The notes: generated by a model from the sequence alone, not told the origin. A stretch of 64,000 nucleotides of DNA from Paracoccus sp. (in: a-proteobacteria) (GCF_030538655.1 NZ_JAUNTO010000015.1:1-64000), one strand, 5' to 3'. Numbered from the stretch's first letter, positions 47,644 to 56,751 are shown. Numbers and translations are program-made.

Positions 47644-49118
47644 CGCTGGAAACCCTCACCCTTGGCGCGCGCCCGGCCGGACGAACCCTGCTGACAGCCC
47701 GCTGGGTGCTGGCCGACGGGCCGCGCCTTATTCGTGACGGCGAGGTGGTGATCGAGGGCAGCAGCGTTATCTATACCGGCCATCGCTTTACGGGCGAGGT
47801 GGCGCGGCGGATCGACTTTGGCGCGGCGCTGATCTCGCCCGGTCTGATCGACCTTGACGCGCTGTCCGATCTGGACACCACGATCCTTGCACTGGATCAT
47901 CAACCCGGCTGGGCCAAGGGCCGCGTCTGGCCGCGATCTTATGTCGCGCGTGGCCCCTATGAAATGTATTCGCAGGACGAGTTGGCGTTCCAGAAACGTT
48001 TTGCCTTCGCACAGTTGCTGATGTCCGGCATCACCACCGCCGCACCCATCGCCAGCCTGTTCTATCGCGAATGGGGCGAAACCGTGGCCGAGTTCGCCGC
48101 CGCCTCGGACGCTGCGGGCGAGATGGGGTTGCGGGTCTATCTGGGACCGGCCTTCCGGTCAGGCGGCATGGTGCTGGAGGCACCGGGCGACATGCGCCCG
48201 GTTTTCGACGAGGCGCGCGGGCTGGCAGGGCTAGCGGACGCGGCAGCGTTTATCCGCGATCATGACGGACGGCATGGCGGGCTGGTGCGCGGCCTGCTGG
48301 CGCCCGATCGGGTCGAAACCTGCACCGAGGCGCTGTTGCGGGCCACTGACGCCGCCAGCCGCGATCTGGGCTGCCCGATCCGGCTGCACATGGCACAGGG
48401 CCAGATGGAGGTGGAAACCGTCCGCGCCCTGCATGGCACCACCGCGCCGGACTGGCTGGCGCGGCTGGGGTTGCTGTCCGACCGGCTGATCGCGCCGCAC
48501 GCCACCAACGCCACCGACACTGACCTGCGCCACTATGCCGATCAGGGGGTCAGCGTCGTGCATTGCCCGCTGGTGTCCGGGCGGGGTGGGTCGATCCTGC
48601 GGTCGTTCGCCCGGCTACGCGACATGGGCATCACCATCGCGATGGGGACCGATACCGCGCCCGCCGACATGCTGCTGAATATGCTGACCGGGCTGATGAC
48701 AGCGCGGATCTCGGACGGAGCCGAAGCCGTGAGATCGCGCGACTTCTGGGATGCCGCGACCCTGGGCGGAGCGGCGGCGCTGAAGCGCCCTGACCTTGGC
48801 CGACTGGCACCGGGCCTGCCCGCCGATATTGCGGTCTTTGCGCTGGATGATGCGGTGATGACGCCCGCCATCGACCCGATTTCAACACTGGTCGCGGGCG
48901 GTTCGGGCAAGATCTGCCGGGCCGTCTTTGTCGATGGGCGGCTGTCGATGCGGCGCGTGGGCCACACGCCCGAGGTCGCCGGAATCGACCTGCCCGCCGC
49001 GCAGACCCGCGCGCAGGCGCAGTTCGACGGGCTGGTGGCAAAATACCCCGAGCGCAGTTGGAACCACCCGCCGGTGGAACAGCTTTTCCCGCCCTCTTAT
49101 CCCGTCGAGGCGCCATGA
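47640..49118 (+). CDS. Amidohydrolase-superfamily protein lacking the HxH motif
   Basis: The 492-residue protein resembles chlorohydrolase/TrzN-like amidohydrolases. Later metal ligands are present: IRLHMAQGQ (His), LIAPHATNATD (His) and MGTDTAPADML (Asp). At the first strand, where the family has a His-x-His pair, this protein reads ISPGLIDLDALSDLDTT. Both histidines are missing, so the metal site may be mononuclear with a changed ligand or the activity may differ. The start ATG overlaps the previous stop (ATGA) and the stop overlaps the following ATPase start. It is not truncated or shifted. Confidence 0.82.
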   Translation: MTLETLTLGARPAGRTLLTARWVLADGPRLIRDGEVVIEGSSVIYTGHRFTGEVARRIDFGAALISPGLIDLDALSDLDTTILALDHQPGWAKGRVWPRSYVARGPYEMYSQDELAFQKRFAFAQLLMSGITTAAPIASLFYREWGETVAEFAAASDAAGEMGLRVYLGPAFRSGGMVLEAPGDMRPVFDEARGLAGLADAAAFIRDHDGRHGGLVRGLLAPDRVETCTEALLRATDAASRDLGCPIRLHMAQGQMEVETVRALHGTTAPDWLARLGLLSDRLIAPHATNATDTDLRHYADQGVSVVHCPLVSGRGGSILRSFARLRDMGITIAMGTDTAPADMLLNMLTGLMTARISDGAEAVRSRDFWDAATLGGAAALKRPDLGRLAPGLPADIAVFALDDAVMTPAIDPISTLVAGGSGKICRAVFVDGRLSMRRVGHTPEVAGIDLPAAQTRAQAQFDGLVAKYPERSWNHPPVEQLFPPSYPVEAP

Positions 49119-50086
49119 CCGTTCTGTCGGTAGAAAACCTGCGGGTGCAGTTCCCCTCGCGTCACGGCACGCTGACCGCGCTGGACAATGTATCGCTGTC
49201 GATCGAGCCGGGCGAAATCCTGGGCGTCGTCGGCGAATCCGGCGCGGGCAAGTCGATGACCGGGCTGGCTGTGCAAGGGCTGCTGGAACCGCCCGGCCAT
49301 ATCGCAGGCGGTGCGGTCGTGCTGAACGGACGGCGCATCGACGGGCTGCCAGAAGCCGCGATGGAAAAAATCCGCGGCCGCGAGATCGGGGCGATCTTCC
49401 AGGATCCGTTGACCTCGCTCAATCCGCTGTTCACGGTCGGTGCGCAGCTTGTCGAAACGATCCGGCTGCATCTGCCGATGCCGCGCCGCGCCGCGCGGGA
49501 ACGTGCGGTGGCGCTGCTGGCCGAGGTCGGCATCCCCGCGCCCGCCGAACGGATCAATCATTTCCCCCATCAGTTCAGCGGCGGGATGCGGCAGCGGGTT
49601 GTCATCGCACTGGCACTTGCCGCGCAACCCAAACTGATTATCGCGGACGAACCGACGACGGCACTTGACGTCTCGATCCAGGCGCAGATCACCGCCCTTT
49701 TGCGGCGGCTTTGCGATGAACACGGAACAGCCGTGATGCTGGTGACGCATGACATGGGAGTGATCGCGGAAACCGCCGACAGGGTGGCGGTGATGTATGC
49801 CGGGCGCATGGTCGAGATCGGGGCGGTCGATCAGGTCACGCGCACCCCTGCGCACCCCTATACACGCGGCCTGATGGGTTCGATCCCCGCGCTTGGCGCG
49901 CGCGTCGAACGGCTGGCGCAGATCGACGGGGCCATGCCGCGACTGGACGCGATCCCCACAGGCTGTGCGTTCAATCCGCGCTGTCCGCAGGCGGGCGCGC
50001 GCTGCCGGGTCGACCGCCCGGAACTGGCCCCAGCCGGGGCAAATCTTGCCGCCTGCTGGCTGCATCAGGGAGGAGTTGATGCCTGA
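49115..50086 (+). CDS. ABC transporter ATPase, DppD type
   Basis: This is one of two nucleotide-binding subunits of the importer. The 323-residue product has Walker A GVVGESGAGKSMTGL, signature FSGGMRQRVVIALAL, Walker B LIIADEPTTALDV and the oligopeptide-family C-terminal Cys segment GCAFNPRCPQAGARC. I chose ATG 49115, which overlaps the hydrolase stop; the frame begins upstream at 49058 within that gene. It overlaps the second ATPase start by 8 nt. Confidence 0.94.
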   Translation: MTVLSVENLRVQFPSRHGTLTALDNVSLSIEPGEILGVVGESGAGKSMTGLAVQGLLEPPGHIAGGAVVLNGRRIDGLPEAAMEKIRGREIGAIFQDPLTSLNPLFTVGAQLVETIRLHLPMPRRAARERAVALLAEVGIPAPAERINHFPHQFSGGMRQRVVIALALAAQPKLIIADEPTTALDVSIQAQITALLRRLCDEHGTAVMLVTHDMGVIAETADRVAVMYAGRMVEIGAVDQVTRTPAHPYTRGLMGSIPALGARVERLAQIDGAMPRLDAIPTGCAFNPRCPQAGARCRVDRPELAPAGANLAACWLHQGGVDA

Positions 50087-51110
50087 CGCCATGACCGCCA
50101 CTGGCCTGACGCGCCGCTTCGACGTCTCGGCCCCGTGGCTGAATCGCGTGATCGAACGCCGACCACGCCAGTTTCTGCGCGCCGTCGATGATATAGACTT
50201 TGCCGTGCCACAGGGCGGATGCCTGTCTCTGGTCGGCGAATCCGGCTGCGGAAAATCTACCGTGGCCCGGCTGGTGACGGGGCTTTATGCCCCCAGCACG
50301 GGCGAAATCCGCTTTGCACCGGGACGCGGCGGACAGCCGCTATCGGCGCAGATGATCTTTCAGGACCCTTATGCCAGCCTCAACCCACGTTGGCGCGTTT
50401 TCGATATTATCGCAGAGCCTCTGCGCGAATTGAAACTGCGGCAAGGTGACGAAATCCGCGCACGCGTAGAAGAGCTGCTGTCCACCGTGGGCCTGTCACC
50501 GCGCGACGGGATCAAATATCCACACGAGTTTTCCGGCGGCCAGCGGCAGCGCATCTCGATCGCCCGTGCGCTGGCGTCGGAACCCGAATTTCTGGTCTGC
50601 GACGAACCAACCAGCGCGCTGGATGTATCGGTGCAGGCGCAAATTTTGAACCTGATGCGTCGGTTACAGGACCAACTTGGGCTGACCTATCTGTTCATCA
50701 GCCACGATCTGTCGGTTGTGCGCCATATGTCCGACCGCATCGCGGTGATGTATCTGGGCCGCATCGTCGAGGACGCACCAACTGAAACGCTGTTTGCAAC
50801 CCCGCGCCACCCCTATACACAGCTGTTGCTGGACACGATCCCCGACGTCCGCAACCCGCAGCGCCATCGCCCGCTGCGCGATGGCGAGGTCCCCAGCCCA
50901 CTTGACCCGCCGCCGGGATGCAGTTTCCATCCTCGCTGTCCACTTGCCGACGCCCGCTGCCGCAGCGAACGCCCCGAAATGCGCAGTTGGGCGGACGGAT
51001 CGCGCACCGCCTGTCACCGGGTCGAGGAACAGGCTGGCGCCCCCGCAAGGGCGGAACCCAAAACCAAGGCCGGTCAGTCCGTAGCCTCGGGCAACGGGGG
51101 CGCGACGTGA
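50079..51110 (+). CDS. ABC transporter ATPase, DppF type
   Basis: This is the second nucleotide-binding subunit, 343 residues from ATG 50079 (GGGAGGAG lies just upstream). It has Walker A LVGESGCGKSTVARLV, signature FSGGQRQRISIARAL, Walker B LVCDEPTSALDV and the C-terminal GCSFHPRCPLADARC. The stop region overlaps the convergent GntR gene by 37 nt. Confidence 0.94.
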   Translation: MPDAMTATGLTRRFDVSAPWLNRVIERRPRQFLRAVDDIDFAVPQGGCLSLVGESGCGKSTVARLVTGLYAPSTGEIRFAPGRGGQPLSAQMIFQDPYASLNPRWRVFDIIAEPLRELKLRQGDEIRARVEELLSTVGLSPRDGIKYPHEFSGGQRQRISIARALASEPEFLVCDEPTSALDVSVQAQILNLMRRLQDQLGLTYLFISHDLSVVRHMSDRIAVMYLGRIVEDAPTETLFATPRHPYTQLLLDTIPDVRNPQRHRPLRDGEVPSPLDPPPGCSFHPRCPLADARCRSERPEMRSWADGSRTACHRVEEQAGAPARAEPKTKAGQSVASGNGGAT

Positions 51111-51802
51111 CTCAGCGCGCTGCGCAGGTTCGGCTCGGGGCAGCGGTCCCGGTCAAGATCCAGATCGGCTTCGATATGATCGAGATGCGCGCCCATCGCA
51201 TCGCGCGCCGCCACTGCGTCCCCACGTTCAAGTGCAGCGATGATGGCCTCATGTTCGTCCGGGCCGCAATTGTCATGGGCGCTGTCGCGATAGATCGCGG
51301 TAATCAGGGAACTGCGCGAGATCAGGTCACGCAAAACGGAACAGAGAAAATCCGATCCCACAAGCTCGGCCAGCTTGAGGTGGAACCTGCCAGACAGACG
51401 GATGACATCAGTTGTGATGGCCGCACGCGCCGCGTCGCGTTCCCGCGCCACATGGTCGCGCAACGATGCAACGGCGTCGCACGCCACCTGTCCACCCCGT
51501 ATCTGGCCGGCCAGACGCTCGACGACGCGCTGTTCGATGGTGCGCCGCGCAAACAGAACATCGCCCGCCTCCTCGACCGTGGGCGCAGCGACGAGTGCGC
51601 CGCGATTGGGCACGATCTTGACCAGACCTTCACGTTCAAGGCCACTCAGCGCCTGACGGATGCGGGCGCGGGTAACGCCGAAAATTTCGGCCAGTTCTTC
51701 CTCTTTCAGCCGGGTGCCGGGACGCAGGCGCCGCTCTGCGATGGCCAGCCAGATACGCTCGCCGATTTCGGCCGGAATGGCGGGTCCGCTCATCAAGAAC
51801 AT
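51074..51802 (-). CDS. GntR-family transcriptional regulator (FCD type)
   Basis: The 242-residue protein has an N-terminal winged HTH (LKEEELAEIFGVTRARIRQAL, then LEREGLVKIVPNRGALVA) and an all-helical FCD effector domain with the metal-binding DxxxH...H pattern (FHLKLAELVGSDFL, DEHEAIIAALERGD). I chose ATG 51802; the frame extends to 51868 across the operator, and ATG 51793 is an alternative. A long palindrome lies directly in front of it. It is likely to control both itself and the divergent flavin reductase/racemase pair, and perhaps the transporter operon that converges on it. Confidence 0.9.
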   Translation of the reverse strand: MFLMSGPAIPAEIGERIWLAIAERRLRPGTRLKEEELAEIFGVTRARIRQALSGLEREGLVKIVPNRGALVAAPTVEEAGDVLFARRTIEQRVVERLAGQIRGGQVACDAVASLRDHVARERDAARAAITTDVIRLSGRFHLKLAELVGSDFLCSVLRDLISRSSLITAIYRDSAHDNCGPDEHEAIIAALERGDAVAARDAMGAHLDHIEADLDLDRDRCPEPNLRSALSHVAPPLPEATD

Positions 51803-51809
51803 CCAATAT

Positions 51810-51849
51810 AATTTGGTAACATCATTGCGAACAATAATGTTGCCAAATT
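51810..51849. promoter_or_regulatory. 40-bp palindromic operator of the GntR regulator
   Basis: Arms AATTTGGTAACATCATTG and CAATAATGTTGCCAAATT flank CGAA; 16 of 18 positions pair. It lies in the divergent gap between the GntR gene and the flavin reductase gene, 7 nt upstream of the chosen GntR start. Length and position fit a site for a dimeric or tetrameric GntR repressor. Confidence 0.75.
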
Positions 51850-51894
51850 TATCTGAATTCAACCACACTTGCCATCCTGATCCAGAGCCAACCC

Positions 51895-52530
51895 ATGACC
51901 CAATTCGACTTCACGGTGCTGCCACCCGATGATCGCTACCGCCTGCTGACGAACTTCATCGGACCACGGCCCGTGGCTCTGGTTTCGACCAGCGGCCCTG
52001 CCGGACAGAACGCGGCACCGATGAGCTTTTTCAACGTATTCTCTCACGAACCGCCCATCGTGATTCTGGGCATCCAGACACGCCCCGACGGCACCATCAA
52101 GGATACCGTCGCAAATATTCGCGCAACCGGCGAATTCGTTATCAACATGGTCGATATGGCCCTTGCCCCTGCAATGCTGATTTGCGGTCTCCCGTTCGGA
52201 TCCGAGGTCGATGAAATCCGGACGGCTGGCCTGACGCCGCTGCCGGGAACACGGGTTCAGGCGCCGCTTATCGCCGAAGCGCCCTGTTCGATGGAATGCC
52301 GTGTTGAGCGGCTGATTGATTATGACCGCCGGGTGATCGTTTTTGGCAAGGTCGAGTTCATGCATGTCCGGCGCGACTGCCTTGATGAAGCCGGTCGTTA
52401 TGTTGATCCGGCGGCCTATCAGCCAATCGCTCGTCTTCATGCGGATGAATACATCGCTTCGGATCGTCAATTCACGCTGCCCCCCCCGCCGATTGACAGC
52501 ATCGTTCCGATACAGGGGGACGCATCGTGA
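51895..52530 (+). CDS. Flavin reductase-like (FMN-binding split barrel) protein
   Basis: The 211-residue protein has the flavin reductase-like domain: YRLLTNFIGPRPVALVSTSG, then NAAPMSFFNVFSHEPPIVILGI, given as two parts (NAAPMSFFNVF, SHEPPIVILGI), TIKDTVANIRATGEFVINMV and the later RLIDYDRRVIVFGKVEFMHV. Proteins of this family bind FMN; some are the reductase half of two-component monooxygenases, but no monooxygenase gene is adjacent. It overlaps the racemase start by 4 nt (GTGA) and is divergent from the GntR gene. Confidence 0.85.
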   Translation: MTQFDFTVLPPDDRYRLLTNFIGPRPVALVSTSGPAGQNAAPMSFFNVFSHEPPIVILGIQTRPDGTIKDTVANIRATGEFVINMVDMALAPAMLICGLPFGSEVDEIRTAGLTPLPGTRVQAPLIAEAPCSMECRVERLIDYDRRVIVFGKVEFMHVRRDCLDEAGRYVDPAAYQPIARLHADEYIASDRQFTLPPPPIDSIVPIQGDAS

Positions 52531-53249
52531 TCCTGCATCTGGTGAACCCCAACGCCACGGCATCCATGACAGCCAAGGTGGCCGCCGCCGCCCAAGCCGT
52601 GGTCGCGCCCGGCACGCAACTGCTGACGGGCAACCCGACCGGCGTCCCTGCGAGCATCGAAGGCTATGCCGATGAGGCGATGGCCGTGCCCGCCTTGCTG
52701 CGCGCAATCCTCTTGGCCGAGGCCCAGGGCGCAGACGCCCATGTCATTGCATGCTTTGACGATCCCGGGCTTGATGCCGCGCGCGAGGTCGCCCGTGGCC
52801 CCGTCATCGGCATATGTCAGGCCGCTGTTCAGGTCGCAATGACCATTGCGGCCCGGTTTTCGGTGGTGACGACGCTTCCCCGTTCGGTCCCGATTATCGA
52901 GGATCTGCTGCAATCCTATGGTGCGACCCATCGTTGCCGCCGGGTGCGCGCCGCCGATGTGCCAGTGCTGGCGATCGAACAACCCGGCGGAGTCGCGCTG
53001 ATCGAAGCCGAGATTCTGGCGGCCCGTGACGAAGACCGGGCCGAGGCCGTTATCCTCGGATGCGCCGGCATGGCAGACATCGCAGCCGAGTTGCAGGCGC
53101 GCTGCGGACTTCCGGTCATCGACGGCGTGACCGCAGCCGTCAAACTGGCTGAAGGGATGGTCGGCGGGGGGTTTGCCACATCGAAAATCGGCGCCTACGC
53201 CCTGCCGCGCGCCAAAGCTGGCAGTATTCTTGCAGGGGGTGGGCCCTAG
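52527..53249 (+). CDS. Asp/Glu/hydantoin racemase family protein
   Basis: The 240-residue protein has the two catalytic cysteines of the family: VIACFDDPGLDAA (near residue 73) and VILGCAGMADIA (near residue 177), with the N-terminal LVNPNATASMT substrate loop typical of hydantoin racemases. The GTG at 52527 overlaps the preceding stop. With the amidohydrolases upstream it supports a hydantoin- or dihydropyrimidine-like substrate, but maleate isomerase and Asp racemase functions also occur in the family. Confidence 0.85.
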   Translation: MILHLVNPNATASMTAKVAAAAQAVVAPGTQLLTGNPTGVPASIEGYADEAMAVPALLRAILLAEAQGADAHVIACFDDPGLDAAREVARGPVIGICQAAVQVAMTIAARFSVVTTLPRSVPIIEDLLQSYGATHRCRRVRAADVPVLAIEQPGGVALIEAEILAARDEDRAEAVILGCAGMADIAAELQARCGLPVIDGVTAAVKLAEGMVGGGFATSKIGAYALPRAKAGSILAGGGP

Positions 53250-53775
53250 TTGGTCACAGGACAGGCACGCCCTGAACGCTATGGATCAACAGACCCGCCC
53301 GCACACCGCCGCATTCCGGGTTACGCCTACTCCTCTGGTCACAGCGGTGCAGAGCGGGACGCTGGGTTCTCGCGCGATCAGATTGGCAGTTGCACAACGG
53401 GCCGCGAATATAGCGAATGGCCCGGCGGTGATCTGAACGCACACCCTGATGGTAGTGTTTTACATCTGGCAGGACACAAGATTGAGCGGCAGCACATCGA
53501 CAAAGCACAAGGTTACAATGCTCTGGATGACAAAGCCCCGACGTTCAGGCCCTGTAGGTATATCTCGGATACGGATCGCAACACCGCAGCCGGATGTCCT
53601 CTTTGTAGCGTGTAACATTACAGCATGTGGCAGGCCCGAGGAGCCATTGCAGGACCACTAGTTCTGACTGAAAAGGTGCAGGTCCGCCTCTGTGCCGGGT
53701 TGCCTGATCCAATCATCACGGCCCGTCACAAACCGTGCCAATCGGTTCCCAAATGGACAGAGACAGAAACAAATA
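53250..53775 (+). other. Intergenic region after the racemase gene
   Basis: Only short, poorly coding frames are present and none is recognisable. No repeat or RNA was identified, apart from the terminator at its right end. It may hold decayed DNA. Confidence 0.4.
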
Positions 53776-53803
53776 TCGGCCGGGGCATCGTCACCCCGGC
53801 CGA
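53776..53803 (-). terminator. Rho-independent terminator of the TRAP operon
   Basis: On the minus strand TCGGCCGGGG pairs perfectly with CCCCGGCCGA around an 8-nt loop, followed by TATTTGTTT. It lies 21 nt after the dctM stop. Confidence 0.85.
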
Positions 53804-53824
53804 CCCCTGACTTGATCGGTCTCG

Positions 53825-55096
53825 TCAACCGAAAGATACGATCCCAAGCGCGATCTGCGGGAAAATGACAAGCAGGATTACCGTGAACAGCATGATCGCT
53901 ACAAATGGCAATGATCCGCGTGCAACTACCCCCAGAGGCGCCTTGTCCAAGGACTGAATGACAAACAGGTTCAGACCGACGGGTGGAGTAATCAGCGCAA
54001 CCTCGATCAGCAGCACGAAGAAAATCCCGAACCAGATCGGGTCGATGCCAAGCGCAGTCACCGTCGGCATCAGAACCGGCACCATAATCAGTAACATCGA
54101 CATGCTTTCAAGGAAAAACCCGATGAAGATCAGGATCACAGCAATCAGCAACAGGGCCAGCGTCGCCGTGTTAAAATACCCTTCGAACAGCCATGCCAGC
54201 CTTGCGGGAAGCTGATACAAGGTGATCGCCTGCCCAAAGATTTTGGCCCCGATTACAATCAGAAAGATCACGGTTGTTGTTTTCACCGTGTCCGTGACCG
54301 CGCCAATCAGCACATCGCGGCTAAGACGGTTTGATCCGATCAGAATCAGGAACGCAAGAGTTGCGCCAATCCCCGAAGCCTCTGTCGGGGTGACGATACC
54401 CGCGTAGATCCCGCCAAGAATCGTGACTGACAGCAGCAATGTCGGCACAGCCTTCCACGTTGCGACACGTCGTTCGTCCCAGTTAGCGCGCGGGATGGCC
54501 TGGTGGGTGCCATGAATGGCTGACATGATAACGACATAGATCCCGAACAGGACGATCAGCAAAAGGCCGGGGCCGATACCTGCCAGAAACAGATGGCCTA
54601 TGCTCTGCTCGGTAATTGCGCCATAGACGATCAACGGGACAGAGGGCGGGATGATGATGCCCAGGGTGCCCCCCGCCGCCATCAGACCAAGCGTCAGGCT
54701 GCGTGAATAGCCGCGCTTTATCATCTCGGGGATGGCGACGGTGCCCACGGTCGCGGCTGTCGTAACGGAACTGCCAGAAATCGCCGAGAACACGCCGCAT
54801 GTCAGCAGCGCGGCGATGCCCAGTCCGCCCGGCCAGTGACCCACCCACGCCTGCATTGCCACGAACAGATCGCGTCCGATACCGCCACGCAACAACAGGT
54901 TCGACATCAGCAGAAAAAGTGGAATCGCCAACAGAACGAAATCGTTGATACCACCGAACAGAGTGCTGGCGACCATCGACAACGGCAGCCCCTTGATCGC
55001 CAACAGACTTGCGCCCAAAATTCCTAGTGCAAACGCCACCGGGATGCCCATCATCAGGACCACCAGCAAGGCACCGAAGATCAGAAAGGGTGTCAT
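53825..55096 (-). CDS. dctM: TRAP transporter large permease (DctM)
   Basis: This 423-residue inner-membrane protein has 12-13 predicted helices. Family signatures include LMGIPVAFALGILG near the start, LLMSNLLLRGGIGRDLF, GGTLGIIIPPSVPLIVYG and LITPPVGLNLFVIQSL near the C-terminus. It uses the ion gradient for transport. Its start overlaps the dctQ stop by 4 nt. Confidence 0.95.
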   Translation of the reverse strand: MTPFLIFGALLVVLMMGIPVAFALGILGASLLAIKGLPLSMVASTLFGGINDFVLLAIPLFLLMSNLLLRGGIGRDLFVAMQAWVGHWPGGLGIAALLTCGVFSAISGSSVTTAATVGTVAIPEMIKRGYSRSLTLGLMAAGGTLGIIIPPSVPLIVYGAITEQSIGHLFLAGIGPGLLLIVLFGIYVVIMSAIHGTHQAIPRANWDERRVATWKAVPTLLLSVTILGGIYAGIVTPTEASGIGATLAFLILIGSNRLSRDVLIGAVTDTVKTTTVIFLIVIGAKIFGQAITLYQLPARLAWLFEGYFNTATLALLLIAVILIFIGFFLESMSMLLIMVPVLMPTVTALGIDPIWFGIFFVLLIEVALITPPVGLNLFVIQSLDKAPLGVVARGSLPFVAIMLFTVILLVIFPQIALGIVSFG

Positions 55097-55659
55097 CGTT
55101 CCACCTCGGGATGGTCAGTAGGCAATTCCTGCTCTCCGGCACCGACAAAGACAGGCGCGGGTCTGCCTGGCAGACGCAGCAGATCGGCCAGCGCCTGAAG
55201 CGCCAGAATGATAAAGCCCAACACAATCGGCAGTTCAGCGATCCATGTCGGCATCCTTAGCATGGATGGCTGACGCCGCCCGAACGCGATCCCGTTCATC
55301 ATCGCGCGCGATGCGATCCAGATCACAAAGATTGAAAACAGCAAGATCGCCACCAGACTTAACGCCTCGGCTGCCTTACGTCCGCCTGCGGGCAGTTGGC
55401 CGATGACTGCGGTGATGCGGATCATGTGACCTTCGCGCAAACAATAGCCCATGGCCAGAAAGGTCAGCCAGATCATCGTTGTGGTCGCGACATCCGATGT
55501 CCAATGCGTCGGTGCGCGCAGGAAATATCGTGCGATCACCTCATATGTCAGCAGCACCGTCATGGCGACGACACCCACTTTGGCAAGCTGCGCCGCCGTC
55601 CATGACAATCTGTCGGCCACACCGCCAAGGCGTGACTGTTTGGAAAGTTGATCGGTCAT
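55093..55659 (-). CDS. dctQ: TRAP transporter small permease (DctQ)
   Basis: The 188-residue protein has four predicted membrane helices. It shows TYEVIARYFLRAPTHWTSDVA, with the family pattern RYF..P..W..E, and YCLREGHMIRITAVIGQLP, written as separate motifs. It forms the membrane complex with DctM. It lies 9 nt after the dctP stop, and its stop overlaps the dctM start. Confidence 0.92.
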   Translation of the reverse strand: MTDQLSKQSRLGGVADRLSWTAAQLAKVGVVAMTVLLTYEVIARYFLRAPTHWTSDVATTTMIWLTFLAMGYCLREGHMIRITAVIGQLPAGGRKAAEALSLVAILLFSIFVIWIASRAMMNGIAFGRRQPSMLRMPTWIAELPIVLGFIILALQALADLLRLPGRPAPVFVGAGEQELPTDHPEVER

Positions 55660-55668
55660 GCCTGCGCC

Positions 55669-56670
55669 CTATTCCAACGCAGCCAGCGCGTTCAGCAGTT
55701 TTTCGCCCAGTTCACCAGCGTCCTGTCGAAAGCGGTCAACCGCTGGTTTTGTCGCCTCTTTCCAGACGGCAATCTGGTCCGGGGTCAGTTCGGTGACGGT
55801 TGCGTGCCCCCCATCGGACAGCCACTTGGCGGCCTCGACGTTCTCGGCCTCGGTCGAGGCGCGTAGCTGCTGTTCCGCCAGAATCGAGGCCTCAGTCACC
55901 CAGGCCTGCTCTTGTTCGGACATGCTGCCCCATAGCGCCGGGTTGATCACGGCTATAAACTCGGCCAGACTGTGGTTTGTCATGGTCACGTTGTCCATCA
56001 CCTCGTAGAGCGCGCGCGATTTGACGGCGGTTGTCCCGCTCATACCGATATCCACAACGCCGCGCTGATAGGCAACGAACTGTTCCGCCCCGCCGATGAC
56101 GACAGCCGATCCGCCCGCCGCCTCGATCAGATCGCCGCTCGGCTTTCCCAAAGCGCGAACCATCTTGCCTTTCATGTCATCAGGCGTCGCAATCGGCCCG
56201 CCTTTTGACAGCAGTTGAACAGGGCCATAATCCTGCCACCATAAAACCCTGGAGCCTGCGCCCAGCAAAATCTCGTCGAACGTCTTGCGGAATTCCCCGT
56301 CGCGGGCCGCCGCTTTGGCCAGCGTCTGATAGTCGGGGAACAGGAACGCGACCGAGAAAATCCCCGCCGCCGGCACCGAGCCTGCGTATTCATCGGCCAG
56401 CACGATACCCAGATCAATTGCACCGCTGGAAATAGCCTGCGGAACCTCTTGCCCCTTGAAAAGCTGTGCGCTGTCATAAACTTCGACCTTCAGTTCACCA
56501 CCCGAGATACGCTCCAGCTCTTGGGCGAAGAAATGCGTGTTGGCCCCGACAGGGTGGTTCGCACCCACCTGAACGGTCATACGCATGGTCCGCTCGGCAT
56601 ATGCCTGCGTCGCCAGCATACAGATCGCCGCACCGATCATCAGCACGCTTTTCATAGTTATCTGTGCCAT
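55669..56670 (-). CDS. dctP: TRAP transporter solute-binding protein (DctP)
   Basis: The 333-residue protein has a signal peptide (MAQITMKSVLMIGAAICMLA, cleavage after about residue 25) and the DctP fold: VGANHPVGANTHFFAQELE, EVYDSAQLFKGQEVPQAI, MKGKMVRALGKP with the carboxylate-binding Arg, and GVVDIGMSGTTAVKSRALYEV. The conserved arginine indicates an organic acid ligand. I chose ATG 56670 because GGGAGGGAG lies just upstream; ATG 56655 is an alternative. It leads the dctPQM genes. Confidence 0.93.
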   Translation of the reverse strand: MAQITMKSVLMIGAAICMLATQAYAERTMRMTVQVGANHPVGANTHFFAQELERISGGELKVEVYDSAQLFKGQEVPQAISSGAIDLGIVLADEYAGSVPAAGIFSVAFLFPDYQTLAKAAARDGEFRKTFDEILLGAGSRVLWWQDYGPVQLLSKGGPIATPDDMKGKMVRALGKPSGDLIEAAGGSAVVIGGAEQFVAYQRGVVDIGMSGTTAVKSRALYEVMDNVTMTNHSLAEFIAVINPALWGSMSEQEQAWVTEASILAEQQLRASTEAENVEAAKWLSDGGHATVTELTPDQIAVWKEATKPAVDRFRQDAGELGEKLLNALAALE

Positions 56671-56751
56671 GGTCTCCCTCCCTGGATTTGACACTTTCAT
56701 CATTCGGACCTTGCGCATGTGCCCTCTCTCACATGGCAGAGAATCGCCGGG

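Noticed and set aside
53250..53775. Small frames between the racemase and the TRAP operon
   Set aside because: They have no start signals, no recognisable motif and poor codon use.
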